A stretch of DNA of 64,000 bases from assembly GCA_003242885.1 (NCBI GenBank), contig QKMZ01000015.1, positions 581,568-645,567 on the forward strand, in the 5' to 3' direction. Each line of letters begins with the position of its first letter. The first letter of the stretch is position 1. Below are positions 55,236 through 63,990 of the stretch, piece by piece. The notes beneath the pieces are model-generated. The model was not told the origin of the DNA and made no database searches. It saw nothing but the letters and a program-made list of their open reading frames with translations. Made by a program: the position numbers and the translations under genes. Source of the stretch: Candidatus Melainabacteria bacterium. GTDB lineage: Bacteria; Cyanobacteriota; Vampirovibrionia; Obscuribacterales; Obscuribacteraceae.

Positions 55236-55805
55236 CTATTTATCTAAGCCATCTGGTCTCTCGGCCATGGCCGCTGACACCATGCGGACGGGGAATGGCC
55301 GCGAGAGGCCAGGTACCCCTACTCCAAACCAACCTCCACTGTCCCCGGATGCCTCAAACAGTGGACGAACCGTACCATCAACCTGCACTCTCACGTTGTA
55401 GACGTTTTGAGTGGTTGAAATTGGAGTTCCAGCCGGAACAGCTGTGTCCATGCCGGGGGTCGTGGCCGTCCCGGATGCAATGTTTATGATGTCCACAAAG
55501 CAGTGCACATCAGCTGGATTGACTTTGAGACCGTTGGCGCCTGCACTACTGGCAAAAAGTGCCATGACTTCTCTTGCTCTGTTAATTGCGGATTTTTGAA
55601 GAGCACTTTGATTTGTCTGAAATTGAGTGCTCTTAGCCGCTTCACGCGCGGCCTGACGCACAGCGTAGAAAAGAAGTGTATAACGAATGCCTAAACTTGC
55701 TAAGCAAGCCATTGGCAAAACCATTATCAAAAGAACCAAGAACAATGCAGGTCCCAATTCGGCGATTGAGGTGCCTCTGTTTTTTCTATACTGCTTTCTA
55801 TACAT
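55236..55805 (-). CDS. TadE-like pseudopilin, 189 aa
   Basis: Leader YRKQYRKNRGTSIAELGPAL with a TadE-like motif, membrane helix FLVLLIMVLPMACLASLGIR, then RQAAREAAKSTQFQTNQSAL and a beta-rich C-terminal half. First gene of the minus-strand unit formed with the second TadE-like and the TadG-like genes. Its ATG is at 55805. Confidence 0.8.
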   Translation of the reverse strand: MYRKQYRKNRGTSIAELGPALFLVLLIMVLPMACLASLGIRYTLLFYAVRQAAREAAKSTQFQTNQSALQKSAINRAREVMALFASSAGANGLKVNPADVHCFVDIINIASGTATTPGMDTAVPAGTPISTTQNVYNVRVQVDGTVRPLFEASGDSGGWFGVGVPGLSRPFPVRMVSAAMAERPDGLDK

Positions 55806-56857
55806 GTATCTATCAGCTCCAATTTCGAACCAGAAAAGCGCTTTTAGCTTTATACCCGTACTGCTGAGCTTTTCAGTGATTTACTTGGTACGAGCTCGAG
55901 CTTGAGGGGTTGCCCGAGAGTTCTTTTAAAAGTCAGTGACTGATATCACCTGAATGGGCTATCACTGTCGTGACATTACCAACATAAGGGCGGTATCAAG
56001 ATCCCGTCAAGGGACCACAGGCGGAGGCTTTGAAGTCACAGTCGAAAATGGCGGCGCCGGAAAGTCCTGCCAGTCTTGGGTTTCGGGATTCGCTTCATTT
56101 TTGCTCGAAAAAGCACACGTAAACCACACGTATAACTAATCTCCTCATAGCCCAAAACGCCCAACCTGTGGGTTTTATGCGGCTGGAAGTGAGCTGGAAT
56201 TTTGCACACGTACACTTCATTTTCGGCCCGATCCGGGTCACTCGCTCATTCGGGTGATTGACCTCATATATAGGTACGGGAGTTTGGTGTTGAAAGTTGC
56301 CGGGATGTCAAATCAACCGCAACCCATGTGTTTAATAATGTGTACTGGCTGAAAACTAAAGGTTTTGTTTAGAAGTCAAGCTCTGTGCTGTTTTGTACAG
56401 AGCGCGAAAAGGGCAACTGGTGCGCGCCTACATGAATTAATGCGAACGGCAAAAGTGGGCGAAACGCGCAATATCGGCTCTATATCTGCTGGCTAATGCT
56501 TATTGTGAAATAAATTTTTAGAATCATACTGGCTACTATTAGTAAAATGTGTGGTTCGTCCGCTGGATCGGTCACTCTGTGGCGCATTCCAATATAAGAC
56601 GGCGTTAACAAACGTTGGGCTTGTCGGAATGCCGGTCGGAAAGGCTGCTACTGAAGAGTAGCGATGCGCCTTTTGACCGCCAGTACAGAGAGCCGTCAAG
56701 GCTGACTGTCGTCTGGCTTGGCTGCCTTCGGTATCGACCTCTATATAGGTCCGACCGAGAGGACCTCTGGAAGGGGTCCTTAACAGGTGTCCGGCGAGAG
56801 TAAGAGCCTCATACAGGCTGTTTGAACGAGATCAAACTCTAAGGGGTAATTGAGCTA
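55806..56857. other. Long non-coding stretch: Tad upstream region and S10-operon leader
   Basis: About 1050 bases with no convincing gene on either strand. The left part must hold the leftward Tad promoter. A hairpin GCTCTGT-N10-ACAGAGC lies at 56380-56403. The right part looks like a structured leader of the ribosomal operon: GACCT-N6-AGGTC at 56736-56751 and AGGACC-N9-GGTCCT at 56760-56780, followed by the rpsJ ribosome binding site. In E. coli the S10 leader is the target of L4 autoregulation; an analogous role is inferred only. Confidence 0.5.
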
Positions 56858-57208
56858 ATGGCACGTGCCACAAAACAAAAGACAGACGCTTCCGGAGCCT
56901 CCAAGGTTCAGAGAATCCGCATTCGCCTGAAATCTTACGACCACAGACTGCTCGATAAGTCTTCCGATCAGATTGTCGAGACAGCAAAACGCACCGGCGC
57001 CACCATCATCGGCCCTGTGCCCCTGCCGACCAGAAAGCGCATTTATTGCGTATTGCGCTCACCTCACGTCGACAAAAAATCACGCGAGCATTTTGAAATC
57101 CGCATTCACAAGCGGCTCATTGATATTAACGATCCCACCCCAACCACAGCCGATGCTCTGATGAGACTCGACCTGCCGGCAGGGGTTGATATTGAAGTCA
57201 AACTTTAA
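56858..57208 (+). CDS. rpsJ: 30S ribosomal protein S10
   Basis: 116 aa. The core RIRIRLKSYDHRLLDKSSDQ, IIGPVPLPTRKRIYCVLRSP and HFEIRIHKRLIDI is standard S10. About 13 extra residues (ARATKQKTDASGASK) extend the N-terminus. ATG at 56858 with AAGGGG upstream. First gene of the canonical S10-spc order. The protein also serves antitermination as NusE. Confidence 0.98.
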   Translation: MARATKQKTDASGASKVQRIRIRLKSYDHRLLDKSSDQIVETAKRTGATIIGPVPLPTRKRIYCVLRSPHVDKKSREHFEIRIHKRLIDINDPTPTTADALMRLDLPAGVDIEVKL

Positions 57209-57227
57209 GTCTTAAAGGAAGAAAGTA

Positions 57228-57875
57228 ATGGCCGGACAAACAATAGGCTTAATGGGCAGAAAAGTCGGCATGACCCAAGTTTTCGACGATAAGGGTCTGT
57301 CGGTTCCAGTTACCGTCGTCAAATTGGGCGCCAATGTGGTCACCGCCACACGCACCAAAGAGAAGAACGGTTACACAGCAGTGCAAGTGGGTGGTTTCGA
57401 AACACACGAAAACCGTCTCAACAAGCCGGCTGCTGGCGCGTTCAAAAAGAACAACCTGCCTTTCCTCAAGCCCCTCAAAGAATTCAGAGTGTCTGATGCT
57501 GCCGGCTACAACGTAGGCGATAAGCTTCCGGTTGCCGACATCCTTAAGGAAGGCATGAAGATTGACGTGCGTGGAACCTCTATTGGTAAAGGCTTCCAGG
57601 GCACTATCAAGAAATTCAATCATGGTCGCGGACCAATGAGCCACGGCTCCAAGTTCCACCGCTCGATGGGTTCCATCGGCGCAGGAACCACGCCGGGTCG
57701 CGTGTTCCGCGGTCTTTCGATGCCCGGACAAATGGGCAATATCACTGTCACCGTTCGCAAACTCACGGTTGTGAAAGTTGACGCCGACAAATCTATTTTG
57801 CTGGTAAAAGGCGCTGTTCCGGGTGCCGAAGGCGGTCTTCTCGAGATCACCGCATCGCAAACGAAGTGGAACTAG
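57228..57875 (+). CDS. rplC: 50S ribosomal protein L3
   Basis: 215 aa, typical length. GLMGRKVGMTQVFDDKG start, KGFQGTIKKFNHGRGPMSHG central loop that reaches the peptidyl-transferase centre, and GRVFRGLSMPGQMG. Nineteen bases after rpsJ with AAGGAAGAAAG before the ATG. Confidence 0.98.
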   Translation: MAGQTIGLMGRKVGMTQVFDDKGLSVPVTVVKLGANVVTATRTKEKNGYTAVQVGGFETHENRLNKPAAGAFKKNNLPFLKPLKEFRVSDAAGYNVGDKLPVADILKEGMKIDVRGTSIGKGFQGTIKKFNHGRGPMSHGSKFHRSMGSIGAGTTPGRVFRGLSMPGQMGNITVTVRKLTVVKVDADKSILLVKGAVPGAEGGLLEITASQTKWN

Positions 57876-57921
57876 CATCTAACAACGATATCCATAGATT
57901 CGACATAAGAGAGAACGAAAA

Positions 57922-58731
57922 ATGACATCCGCTCAAGTCATAGATCACAAAGGCAATAAAGTCCGCGAAATAGAGTTGGACAAAGACGTCTTTGGTTTGA
58001 CGCCCAACAAGGGCTTGATGCACACGGCGCTCGTTCGCCAGCTCGCCAATGCGCGCGCCGGCTCCGCCAATACAAAGACTCGCTCTGAAGTATCCGGCGG
58101 CGGTAAGAAACCGTGGCGTCAAAAAGGTACCGGTCGCGCCCGCGCCGGCTCCATCCGTTCGCCGTTGTGGGAAGGTGGTGGTGTCGCATTCGGTCCTAAG
58201 CCGCGCGACTACTCCAAGAAATTGAACAAAAAGATGCGCGTTCTTGCCGTCAAGTCCGCTCTCTCTGCAAGAAGTGGCAACCTCGTTGTCGTCGACAATT
58301 TCGATTCGATCAAAGAAGGGAAGACCAAAGAGTTCGCCCAAGTTTTGAAGTCCACGAAGTTGGTCGACAAGAAAGTTCTTCTCATCATGGAATATTCGAA
58401 CGAGCATTCTCTCCTGGTCGAGCGTTCTGCTCGCAACATGGAGTGGGTGAAAGTCGTTCATGTCGGTAACTTGAACGTCAAAGACTTGATCGAAGCGGAA
58501 GTAGTTCTGCTTTCCGAAAAGGGCTTGGACACCATCAACAAGCGTTTCCAAAAGGGTGCTAAAGGCGAATCTCAAACACCAGCTAAGCCGAAAGCAGCTA
58601 AGTCAGAGACCAAAAAGAGTGCTGGCGAGAAAAAAGCCAAAGCTGAAAAGCCGGCTAAAGAAGCCAAATCCAAAGAAGCCAAGGACGAAGCTCCAAAGGC
58701 CAAGAAAGCCACCAAGAAGTCTGAATCCTAG
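57922..58731 (+). CDS. rplD: 50S ribosomal protein L4 with a long basic tail
   Basis: 269 aa, against about 205 in most bacteria. Core features are GGGKKPWRQKGTGRARAGSI (the exit-tunnel loop) and FGPKPRDYSKKLNKKMR. The extra about 60 C-terminal residues are Lys/Ala/Glu-rich (AKAEKPAKEAKSKEAKDEA). In several bacteria L4 also represses its own operon; the long leader upstream of rpsJ makes this possible here. Confidence 0.97.
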   Translation: MTSAQVIDHKGNKVREIELDKDVFGLTPNKGLMHTALVRQLANARAGSANTKTRSEVSGGGKKPWRQKGTGRARAGSIRSPLWEGGGVAFGPKPRDYSKKLNKKMRVLAVKSALSARSGNLVVVDNFDSIKEGKTKEFAQVLKSTKLVDKKVLLIMEYSNEHSLLVERSARNMEWVKVVHVGNLNVKDLIEAEVVLLSEKGLDTINKRFQKGAKGESQTPAKPKAAKSETKKSAGEKKAKAEKPAKEAKSKEAKDEAPKAKKATKKSES

Positions 58732-58763
58732 TTAGAAACCATTTGAACTGAAGAGTAAAAGAA

Positions 58764-59072
58764 ATGAACACTCGCCACTCGCAAATCATTCTTCGCCCAA
58801 TCCTCACTGAGAAAGCTGCTCAGCACAACATGCTCAACCAGTATGTTTTCGAAGTGACTCGTGATGCTAACAAGATCGAGATTGCTCAAGCGATCGAAGA
58901 ATTGATCAAAGAAGTCTATAAAACCAACTCGACGGTTACCGCCGTCAACACGTCTGCAATCCGTGGACGTTTCCGTAGCCGCAAGCGGCATGGAGCCCAT
59001 CCCAAGGACTCCAAAAAAGCGATCGTCACCATCGGTGGTGATCCGCTTCCAGTCTACGGCGCTGCTGAATAG
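58764..59072 (+). CDS. rplW: 50S ribosomal protein L23
   Basis: 102 aa. ILRPILTEKAAQHNMLNQYV, VFEVTRDANKIEIAQAIEEL, and the RGRFRSRKRHGAHPK loop. L23 lies at the tunnel exit and docks trigger factor and SRP. A 131-base gap with two palindromes separates it from rplB, an unusually wide gap for this operon. Confidence 0.97.
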   Translation: MNTRHSQIILRPILTEKAAQHNMLNQYVFEVTRDANKIEIAQAIEELIKEVYKTNSTVTAVNTSAIRGRFRSRKRHGAHPKDSKKAIVTIGGDPLPVYGAAE

Positions 59073-59082
59073 CAAGTGCTGT

Positions 59083-59131
59083 GGGCTCGACGCCTGGCGT
59101 CGTAATGTAGGGTCGATGCCATGCGTCGACC
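59083..59131. repeat. Two palindromes (family A) inside the ribosomal operon
   Basis: A degenerate copy GGCTCGACGC-CTG-GCGTCG at 59083-59102 and a good copy GGTCGATGC-CAT-GCGTCGACC at 59111-59131. Between rplW and rplB, in a gap of 131 bases, so they are transcribed within the operon mRNA. Confidence 0.65.
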
Positions 59132-59203
59132 GAATGACTCGAATAGTCGTTCAATAGAGATTCTGAACCGGAATAGATCGACAGAACAAAAAGGACAAGA
59201 GTA

Positions 59204-60031
59204 ATGCCTCCCCGTAAAGTCAACCCAACCTCCGCAGGTCGCCGCAATATGTCGGTGCACGACTTCTCTGATATCACAGAGAAGAAGCCGGAGCGCTCGC
59301 TTTTGGCTCCGCTCAAGAAGACCGGCGGCCGCAACAACCAAGGACGCTTGACCTCGCGCCACAAAGGCGGCGGTCACAAACAGGCTTATCGCATCATCGA
59401 CTTCAAGCGCGATAAGTTCGACATTCCTTGTGTAGTCAAAACCATTGAATACGATCCCAACCGCAACACTCGCATCTGCCTCGTTCAATATGCAGACGGT
59501 GAAAAGCGTTATATCCTCGGACCGCTGAATATCAAAGTCGGCGACAAGCTGATGAGCGGACCGAATTCCGACATCAAGAACGGCAATGCTCTTCCCTTGC
59601 GCAATATCCCTCTGGGTACCATGGTGCACAACGTAGAGTTGACCGCTGGTAAAGGCGGACAGCTCGGACGCTCTGCCGGAACCCAAATCCAAGTTCTCGC
59701 TAAAGAAGGCGAAATGTGCACATTGCGTCTGCCATCAGGCGAAATGCGCATGGTACGTCTCAATTGCCTGGCTACTGTCGGTCAATTGGGCAATCCCGAC
59801 TTCAAAAACGTGCGCATCGGTAAAGCCGGTCGCAGCCGCTGGATGGGCATCAAGCCCGCCAACCGCGGTGTCGCTATGAACGCTGTCGATCACCCGCACG
59901 GCGGCGGCGAAGGCAAATCACCTATCGGTGGCAAGCCGCAAACACCTTGGGGCAAGCCGGCAATGGGTTACAAGACCCGCCGGGGCAACAAGCCGTCCGA
60001 TCGTTATATCGTCAAGCGTCGTACCAAGTAG
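59204..60031 (+). CDS. rplB: 50S ribosomal protein L2
   Basis: 275 aa, the usual length. NNQGRLTSRHKGGGHKQAYR, the central RNA-binding domain, and the C-terminal GVAMNAVDHPHGGGEGKSPI with the conserved histidine near the peptidyl-transferase centre. ACAAGAG precedes the ATG. Confidence 0.98.
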   Translation: MPPRKVNPTSAGRRNMSVHDFSDITEKKPERSLLAPLKKTGGRNNQGRLTSRHKGGGHKQAYRIIDFKRDKFDIPCVVKTIEYDPNRNTRICLVQYADGEKRYILGPLNIKVGDKLMSGPNSDIKNGNALPLRNIPLGTMVHNVELTAGKGGQLGRSAGTQIQVLAKEGEMCTLRLPSGEMRMVRLNCLATVGQLGNPDFKNVRIGKAGRSRWMGIKPANRGVAMNAVDHPHGGGEGKSPIGGKPQTPWGKPAMGYKTRRGNKPSDRYIVKRRTK

Positions 60032-60045
60032 GAGGTATTTGATCC

Positions 60046-60327
60046 GTGTCTCGTTCGCTAAAAAAAGGCCCGTTCGTTCATGCCAGCCTCGCCAAGAAAA
60101 TCGAGGACATGAACAAAAAAGGCGAGAAGAAAGTGATCAAGTGCTGGTCGCGCGCTTCGATGATCATTCCCGAAATGATCGGCCACACAATTGCTATATA
60201 CAACGGCAAGAAGCACGTTCCGGTTTATGTAACCGAACAAATGATTGGTCACAGACTGGGTGAATTTGCGCCCACCAGAATGTTTAAAGGACACGCCGGC
60301 GGCGACAAGACTGCCAAGCGCGGTTAA
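60046..60327 (+). CDS. rpsS: 30S ribosomal protein S19
   Basis: 93 aa. SRSLKKGPFVHASLAKKIE, WSRASMIIPEMIGHTIAIYN and GHRLGEFAPTRMFKGHAG. GTG start at 60046. The ribosome binding site TAGGAGG overlaps the rplB stop codon, so translation is probably coupled. Confidence 0.98.
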   Translation: MSRSLKKGPFVHASLAKKIEDMNKKGEKKVIKCWSRASMIIPEMIGHTIAIYNGKKHVPVYVTEQMIGHRLGEFAPTRMFKGHAGGDKTAKRG

Positions 60328-60353
60328 TCAAAGAAAGCACTAAGGAAATAGCC

Positions 60354-60701
60354 ATGCAGAGTAAAGCACATACAAAATGGTTGAGAATGTCACCGAGGAA
60401 GGTGCGTCGTGTCGTGGATGAAATCCGCGGCAAATCCGCTGCTGATGCCGTGACTATGCTGCGCTTCATGCCGTACTCGGCTGCTCGCGAAGTAGAGAAG
60501 GTATTGAAGTCGGCCATGTACAACCGCGTGCATGCCGCCAAAAATCCGATTTCGGAAGACGAAGCCGGTGATTTGAAAATCGTAGAAGTTTATGCCGACC
60601 AAGGTCCGACTCTGAAGCGTATTCAGCCCAGAGCCCGTGGCCGCTGGTATCCAATCCTGAAGCGTTCGAGCCATATCACGCTCGTTCTCTCGGATGTTTA
60701 A
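60354..60701 (+). CDS. rplV: 50S ribosomal protein L22
   Basis: 115 aa. WLRMSPRKVRRVVDEIRGKS, the tunnel-lining loop TLKRIQPRARGRWYPILKRS, and SHITLVLSD at the end. Twenty-six bases after rpsS. Confidence 0.98.
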   Translation: MQSKAHTKWLRMSPRKVRRVVDEIRGKSAADAVTMLRFMPYSAAREVEKVLKSAMYNRVHAAKNPISEDEAGDLKIVEVYADQGPTLKRIQPRARGRWYPILKRSSHITLVLSDV

Positions 60702-60727
60702 AAACTCGATCAAAAGGAGCTAGGACA

Positions 60728-61474
60728 TTGGGTCAGAAAGTCAATCCTAACGGTTTCCGCCTCGGCGTACACAGAGGCTGGCGCGCCAATTGGTTCGTCA
60801 CCAAGAAAGATGTGCCGTTCTTGATCGAGGAAGATCACCGCATTCGCGCTTATTTGAAAAAAGAGCTGACGAATGCCGGAGTCTCCAAAGTTGAGATTTC
60901 CAGAAAGGCAGATCACATCGAGCTCGATATCTACACTGCACGTCCCGGCGTTGTTGTCGGCAAGGGCGGTCAAGGCATCGAAACTCTTCACCAGAAGGTG
61001 AAAGGTCTCCTGAACCGTCAAGGTCTCAATATCAAAATCAATATCTTGGAAGTGAACCGTGTCGATCTCGAATCGCAATTGGTTGCCGAATCAATCGGAC
61101 AACAATTGGAAAAGCGCGTTGCTTTCAGAAGAGCGATGAAGCAAGCCATCCAACGTTGCATGCGCGCCGGTGCTATCGGCGTCAAAATCATGGTGGCGGG
61201 CCGTTTGGGCGGTGCTGAAATCGCCCGTACGGAATGGTCCAAAGAAGGACGTATTCCGCTGCAGACACTGAGAGCCGACATCGATTACGGTTTGGCTGAA
61301 GCCCATACCGTTATGGGTATCATCGGCATCAAAGTTTGGATATTCAGAGGTGAATTGGAAAGAGGCACATGGTCTCCGCCCAACATCAAGACCTCCAGTG
61401 ATCGTAAGCAAGGAGAGCAACCTGGTGAAAGACCAGGTCAAAGAGGCGGTCGTAGACCAAGGAAGGCAGGTTAG
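60728..61474 (+). CDS. rpsC: 30S ribosomal protein S3
   Basis: 248 aa. GQKVNPNGFRLGVHRGW start, KH domain with VVGKGGQGIETL, and the C-terminal domain GAIGVKIMVAGRLGGAEIAR. The tail is Arg/Gly-rich (RPGQRGGRRPRKAG). TTG start at 60728 preceded by AAGGAGCTAGGA. Confidence 0.98.
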   Translation: MGQKVNPNGFRLGVHRGWRANWFVTKKDVPFLIEEDHRIRAYLKKELTNAGVSKVEISRKADHIELDIYTARPGVVVGKGGQGIETLHQKVKGLLNRQGLNIKINILEVNRVDLESQLVAESIGQQLEKRVAFRRAMKQAIQRCMRAGAIGVKIMVAGRLGGAEIARTEWSKEGRIPLQTLRADIDYGLAEAHTVMGIIGIKVWIFRGELERGTWSPPNIKTSSDRKQGEQPGERPGQRGGRRPRKAG

Positions 61475-61479
61475 TCATC

Positions 61480-61890
61480 ATGCTGTTGCCAAAAAGAACA
61501 AAATATAGAAAGCATCACAGAGGCCGGATGACCGGTTGTGAAACTCGCGGAGTCGAAGTTCAATTCGGCGAATACGGGCTGCAAGCTCTTGAACCCGCCT
61601 GGATCACCTCCAGACAGATTGAAGCGGCCAGAAAAGCAATGACCAGATCCGTTAAGCGGGGCGGTCAAATGTGGATCAGAATTTTCCCGGATAAATCAGT
61701 ATCGAAGAAGCCGGCCGAAACCCGTATGGGATCCGGTAAAGGCGCACCGGAATTCTGGGTAGCAGTGACCAAACCAGGTCGCATCATGTTTGAGATGTCC
61801 GGCGTTGCCGAGAAAGACGCTCACCATGCACTCGAGCTGGCAGCACAAAAATTGCCCATCAAGTGCCGTGTAGTTTCAAGACATCCGTAG
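61480..61890 (+). CDS. rplP: 50S ribosomal protein L16
   Basis: 136 aa. MLLPKRTKYRKHHRGRM start, GEYGLQALEPAWITSRQIEA, and MGSGKGAPEFWVAVTKPGRI. Five bases after rpsC; translation is likely coupled. Confidence 0.98.
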   Translation: MLLPKRTKYRKHHRGRMTGCETRGVEVQFGEYGLQALEPAWITSRQIEAARKAMTRSVKRGGQMWIRIFPDKSVSKKPAETRMGSGKGAPEFWVAVTKPGRIMFEMSGVAEKDAHHALELAAQKLPIKCRVVSRHP

Positions 61891-61923
61891 TACGGCGAAG
61901 CCGCACTAAAAAAGGAATTGGCC

Positions 61924-62124
61924 ATGAGAACCAAAGAAATTAGAGAACTTTCCGCCGAAGATATCAAAACGCATATCGTCGAAGCTCGCAAAGAGATTGT
62001 CGAATTGCGCTTTCAGTTGGCGATTAGAAAGCTGGAGAGCCCAGCAAAATTGAGAACAGCGCGCAAGAAACTTGCTCGTTTGCTCACAATCGAATCAGAA
62101 AAAGAAACTGGAAAAACTGCTTAG
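61924..62124 (+). CDS. rpmC: 50S ribosomal protein L29
   Basis: 66 aa. MRTKEIRELSAEDIKTHIVE and the FQLAIRKLESPAKLRTARKK helix. The ATG at 61924 is preferred to the in-frame TTG at 61918 because AAGGAA lies eight bases before the ATG but only two before the TTG. Confidence 0.96.
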   Translation: MRTKEIRELSAEDIKTHIVEARKEIVELRFQLAIRKLESPAKLRTARKKLARLLTIESEKETGKTA

Positions 62125-62198
62125 GCAGCTGGTTTTAACGAGAATCGGCGCGAAGCGCCGGCAAATAGAAGTCTAGATAGGGACGGAGCGCAATTAAA

Positions 62199-62471
62199 AT
62201 GCCGAGAAAGGAACTGGTAGGAAAAGTCGTTTCCAACAAGATGGACAAGACCGTTGTCGTCGCTGTTGAGAATCGTTTTCCGCATCCAAAATACGAAAAG
62301 CAAATTGCCAGAACCCACAAGTTCAAAGCACATGATGCTGAGAACAAGTGCGGCATCGGCGACAAGGTGCGCATTCAAGAATGCCGCCCGTTGTCCAGAG
62401 AAAAGCGCTGGCTGGTAGTGGAAATTACTGAAAAAGCAATTTCCGCACTGCCTAAGGGAAGTGAGGTCTAA
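62199..62471 (+). CDS. rpsQ: 30S ribosomal protein S17
   Basis: 90 aa OB-fold protein. MPRKELVGKVVSNKMDKTVV, HPKYEKQIARTHKFKAHD, and IQECRPLSREKRWLVVEI. The 74-base gap before it holds a small GGCGCGAAGCGCC hairpin. Confidence 0.97.
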   Translation: MPRKELVGKVVSNKMDKTVVVAVENRFPHPKYEKQIARTHKFKAHDAENKCGIGDKVRIQECRPLSREKRWLVVEITEKAISALPKGSEV

Positions 62472-62476
62472 GTCAA

Positions 62477-62845
62477 ATGATTCAGCAAGAAACACGTTTG
62501 AATTGCGCCGACAACACCGGCGCCCGCGAGCTTCTCTGCATTCGCGTTATAGGCGGAGGCAACCGCCGTTACGCTTCGGTCGGTGATGTTATCGTCGCTA
62601 CCGTCAAAGATGCTCTCCCCAATATGCCAGTCAAAAAATCGGAAGTAGTAAGAGCTGTTGTGGTCAGAGTCCGCAACCACGTTAAGCGTGCAGATGGCTC
62701 CACGATTCGTTTTGACGACAATGCCGCCGTCATCATCAACAAAGATGGCAACCCAAAAGGAACGCGCGTTTTCGGACCGATCGCTCGCGAACTTCGGGAT
62801 AAGGCATTCACCAAGATAATCTCTCTGGCACCCGAGGTAATGTGA
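62477..62845 (+). CDS. rplN: 50S ribosomal protein L14
   Basis: 122 aa. MIQQETRLNCADNTGARELL, IGGGNRRYASVGDVIVATVK, and RVFGPIARELRDKAFTKI. Five bases after rpsQ. Confidence 0.98.
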   Translation: MIQQETRLNCADNTGARELLCIRVIGGGNRRYASVGDVIVATVKDALPNMPVKKSEVVRAVVVRVRNHVKRADGSTIRFDDNAAVIINKDGNPKGTRVFGPIARELRDKAFTKIISLAPEVM

Positions 62846-62846
62846 G

Positions 62847-63308
62847 ATGGCAGGCCAATCGAGAAGTTCAGTACGTTATTCCAACAGTCCCGTTTCCAAG
62901 AAAGTGAAGATGGGCGGCACGACCGTCTTGTCTCGCGCTCTTGTTAAACCAAAAGCTACCAACATGACGCCGAAGATCCACGTGAAGCGCGGCGACATGG
63001 TCATGCTGATGTCGGGACCGAAGAAGAAAGACCCCAAGCGCGACGCTCAAGTCACCAAGCGTTTGGACGAGCGCAATGCATATAAAGGAACGACCGGCAA
63101 AGTTATGGCCGTTTTTCCAGAGCAAGGCAAAATTCTGGTTGAAGGCGTCAACATGCTGTCGACCGTGATCAAACCAAAAATGGGTGCAGGCAAGTCGACC
63201 CTGGTCAGAAAAGAAGCCCCAATTTTCGCCTCCAAAGTAATGCTGTATTCAGCGCAATCGAAAAAACCGGTGCGTGCTGAATTCAGAAAACGCGAAGGTC
63301 TTGAGTAA
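62847..63308 (+). CDS. rplX: 50S ribosomal protein L24, extended form
   Basis: 153 aa, against about 105 usually. The KOW region KIHVKRGDMVMLMSGPKKK and GTTGKVMAVFPEQGKILVEG is recognisable, but an extra charged segment (KDPKRDAQVTKRLDERNAY) separates its two halves. About 38 residues extend the N-terminus. The ATG at 62847 lies one base after the rplN stop, with GAGGT nine bases before it, which supports the long form. Later motif VNMLSTVIKPK, then APIFASKVMLY, as in L24. Confidence 0.93.
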   Translation: MAGQSRSSVRYSNSPVSKKVKMGGTTVLSRALVKPKATNMTPKIHVKRGDMVMLMSGPKKKDPKRDAQVTKRLDERNAYKGTTGKVMAVFPEQGKILVEGVNMLSTVIKPKMGAGKSTLVRKEAPIFASKVMLYSAQSKKPVRAEFRKREGLE

Positions 63309-63442
63309 GAAGAATGTCGGGTGATGCTTGCATCGCCGGAAAAAATAACAAGGGGTGGACGCCCTGCATAAAGCAGTGAAACGTCCGCAACCAGCTGCGA
63401 AGCAGCAAAACCATAAAGAGACAAATCAGAGGTTAGCGAGCA
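63309..63442. repeat. rplX-rplE gap with an imperfect palindrome
   Basis: CGGGTGATGC-TT-GCATCGCCGG at 63318-63339, an imperfect relative of the CAT-loop palindromes, followed by AAAAAATAA. The rest of the 134-base gap shows no gene. Confidence 0.4.
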
Positions 63443-63988
63443 ATGGCTGTGATTGACATAAAGGAACACTACAAAAAAAACGTAGTGCCTAAGCTCACCA
63501 AGCAATTCAACTATCAGAACGAACTGCAGGTTCCACGCCTGGAGAAAATCGTTGTGAATATGGGTCTTGGCGAAGCAGCATCCAACTCCAAGGCGATCGA
63601 AAATGGCGTCAAGGATTTGGCTACCGTTACCGGTCAAAAGCCCATCATCAATCGAGCCCGCAAGTCGATTGCGACTTTCAAAGTCAGAAAGGGCATGGCA
63701 GTCGGTACTTCGGTGACTCTGCGCGGCAAGAGAATGCATGACTTTCTCGCCAAGCTGATTCACATTTCGCTGCCCCGTATCCGCGACTTCCGCGGTCTGT
63801 CCAACAAGTCGTTTGACGGCAGAGGAAATTACTCTTTGGGCATCAAAGAGCAATTGATCTTCCCGGAAATCAACTATGAAAACATTGATGCCATCCGTGG
63901 CATGGACGTAGCAATCGTTACGACCGCACGCACCGACCAGGAAGGTCTGGCGTTGCTTACCGAACTAGGAATGCCATTCAGGAGGTAG
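63443..63988 (+). CDS. rplE: 50S ribosomal protein L5
   Basis: 181 aa. VPRLEKIVVNMGLGEAASNS, GQKPIINRARKSIATFKVRK, GTSVTLRGKRMHDFLAKLI, and YSLGIKEQLIFPEINY. Typical length. L5 binds 5S rRNA. The end of the gene (AGGAGG) supplies the ribosome binding site for the next gene. Confidence 0.98.
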   Translation: MAVIDIKEHYKKNVVPKLTKQFNYQNELQVPRLEKIVVNMGLGEAASNSKAIENGVKDLATVTGQKPIINRARKSIATFKVRKGMAVGTSVTLRGKRMHDFLAKLIHISLPRIRDFRGLSNKSFDGRGNYSLGIKEQLIFPEINYENIDAIRGMDVAIVTTARTDQEGLALLTELGMPFRR

Positions 63989-63990
63989 TA

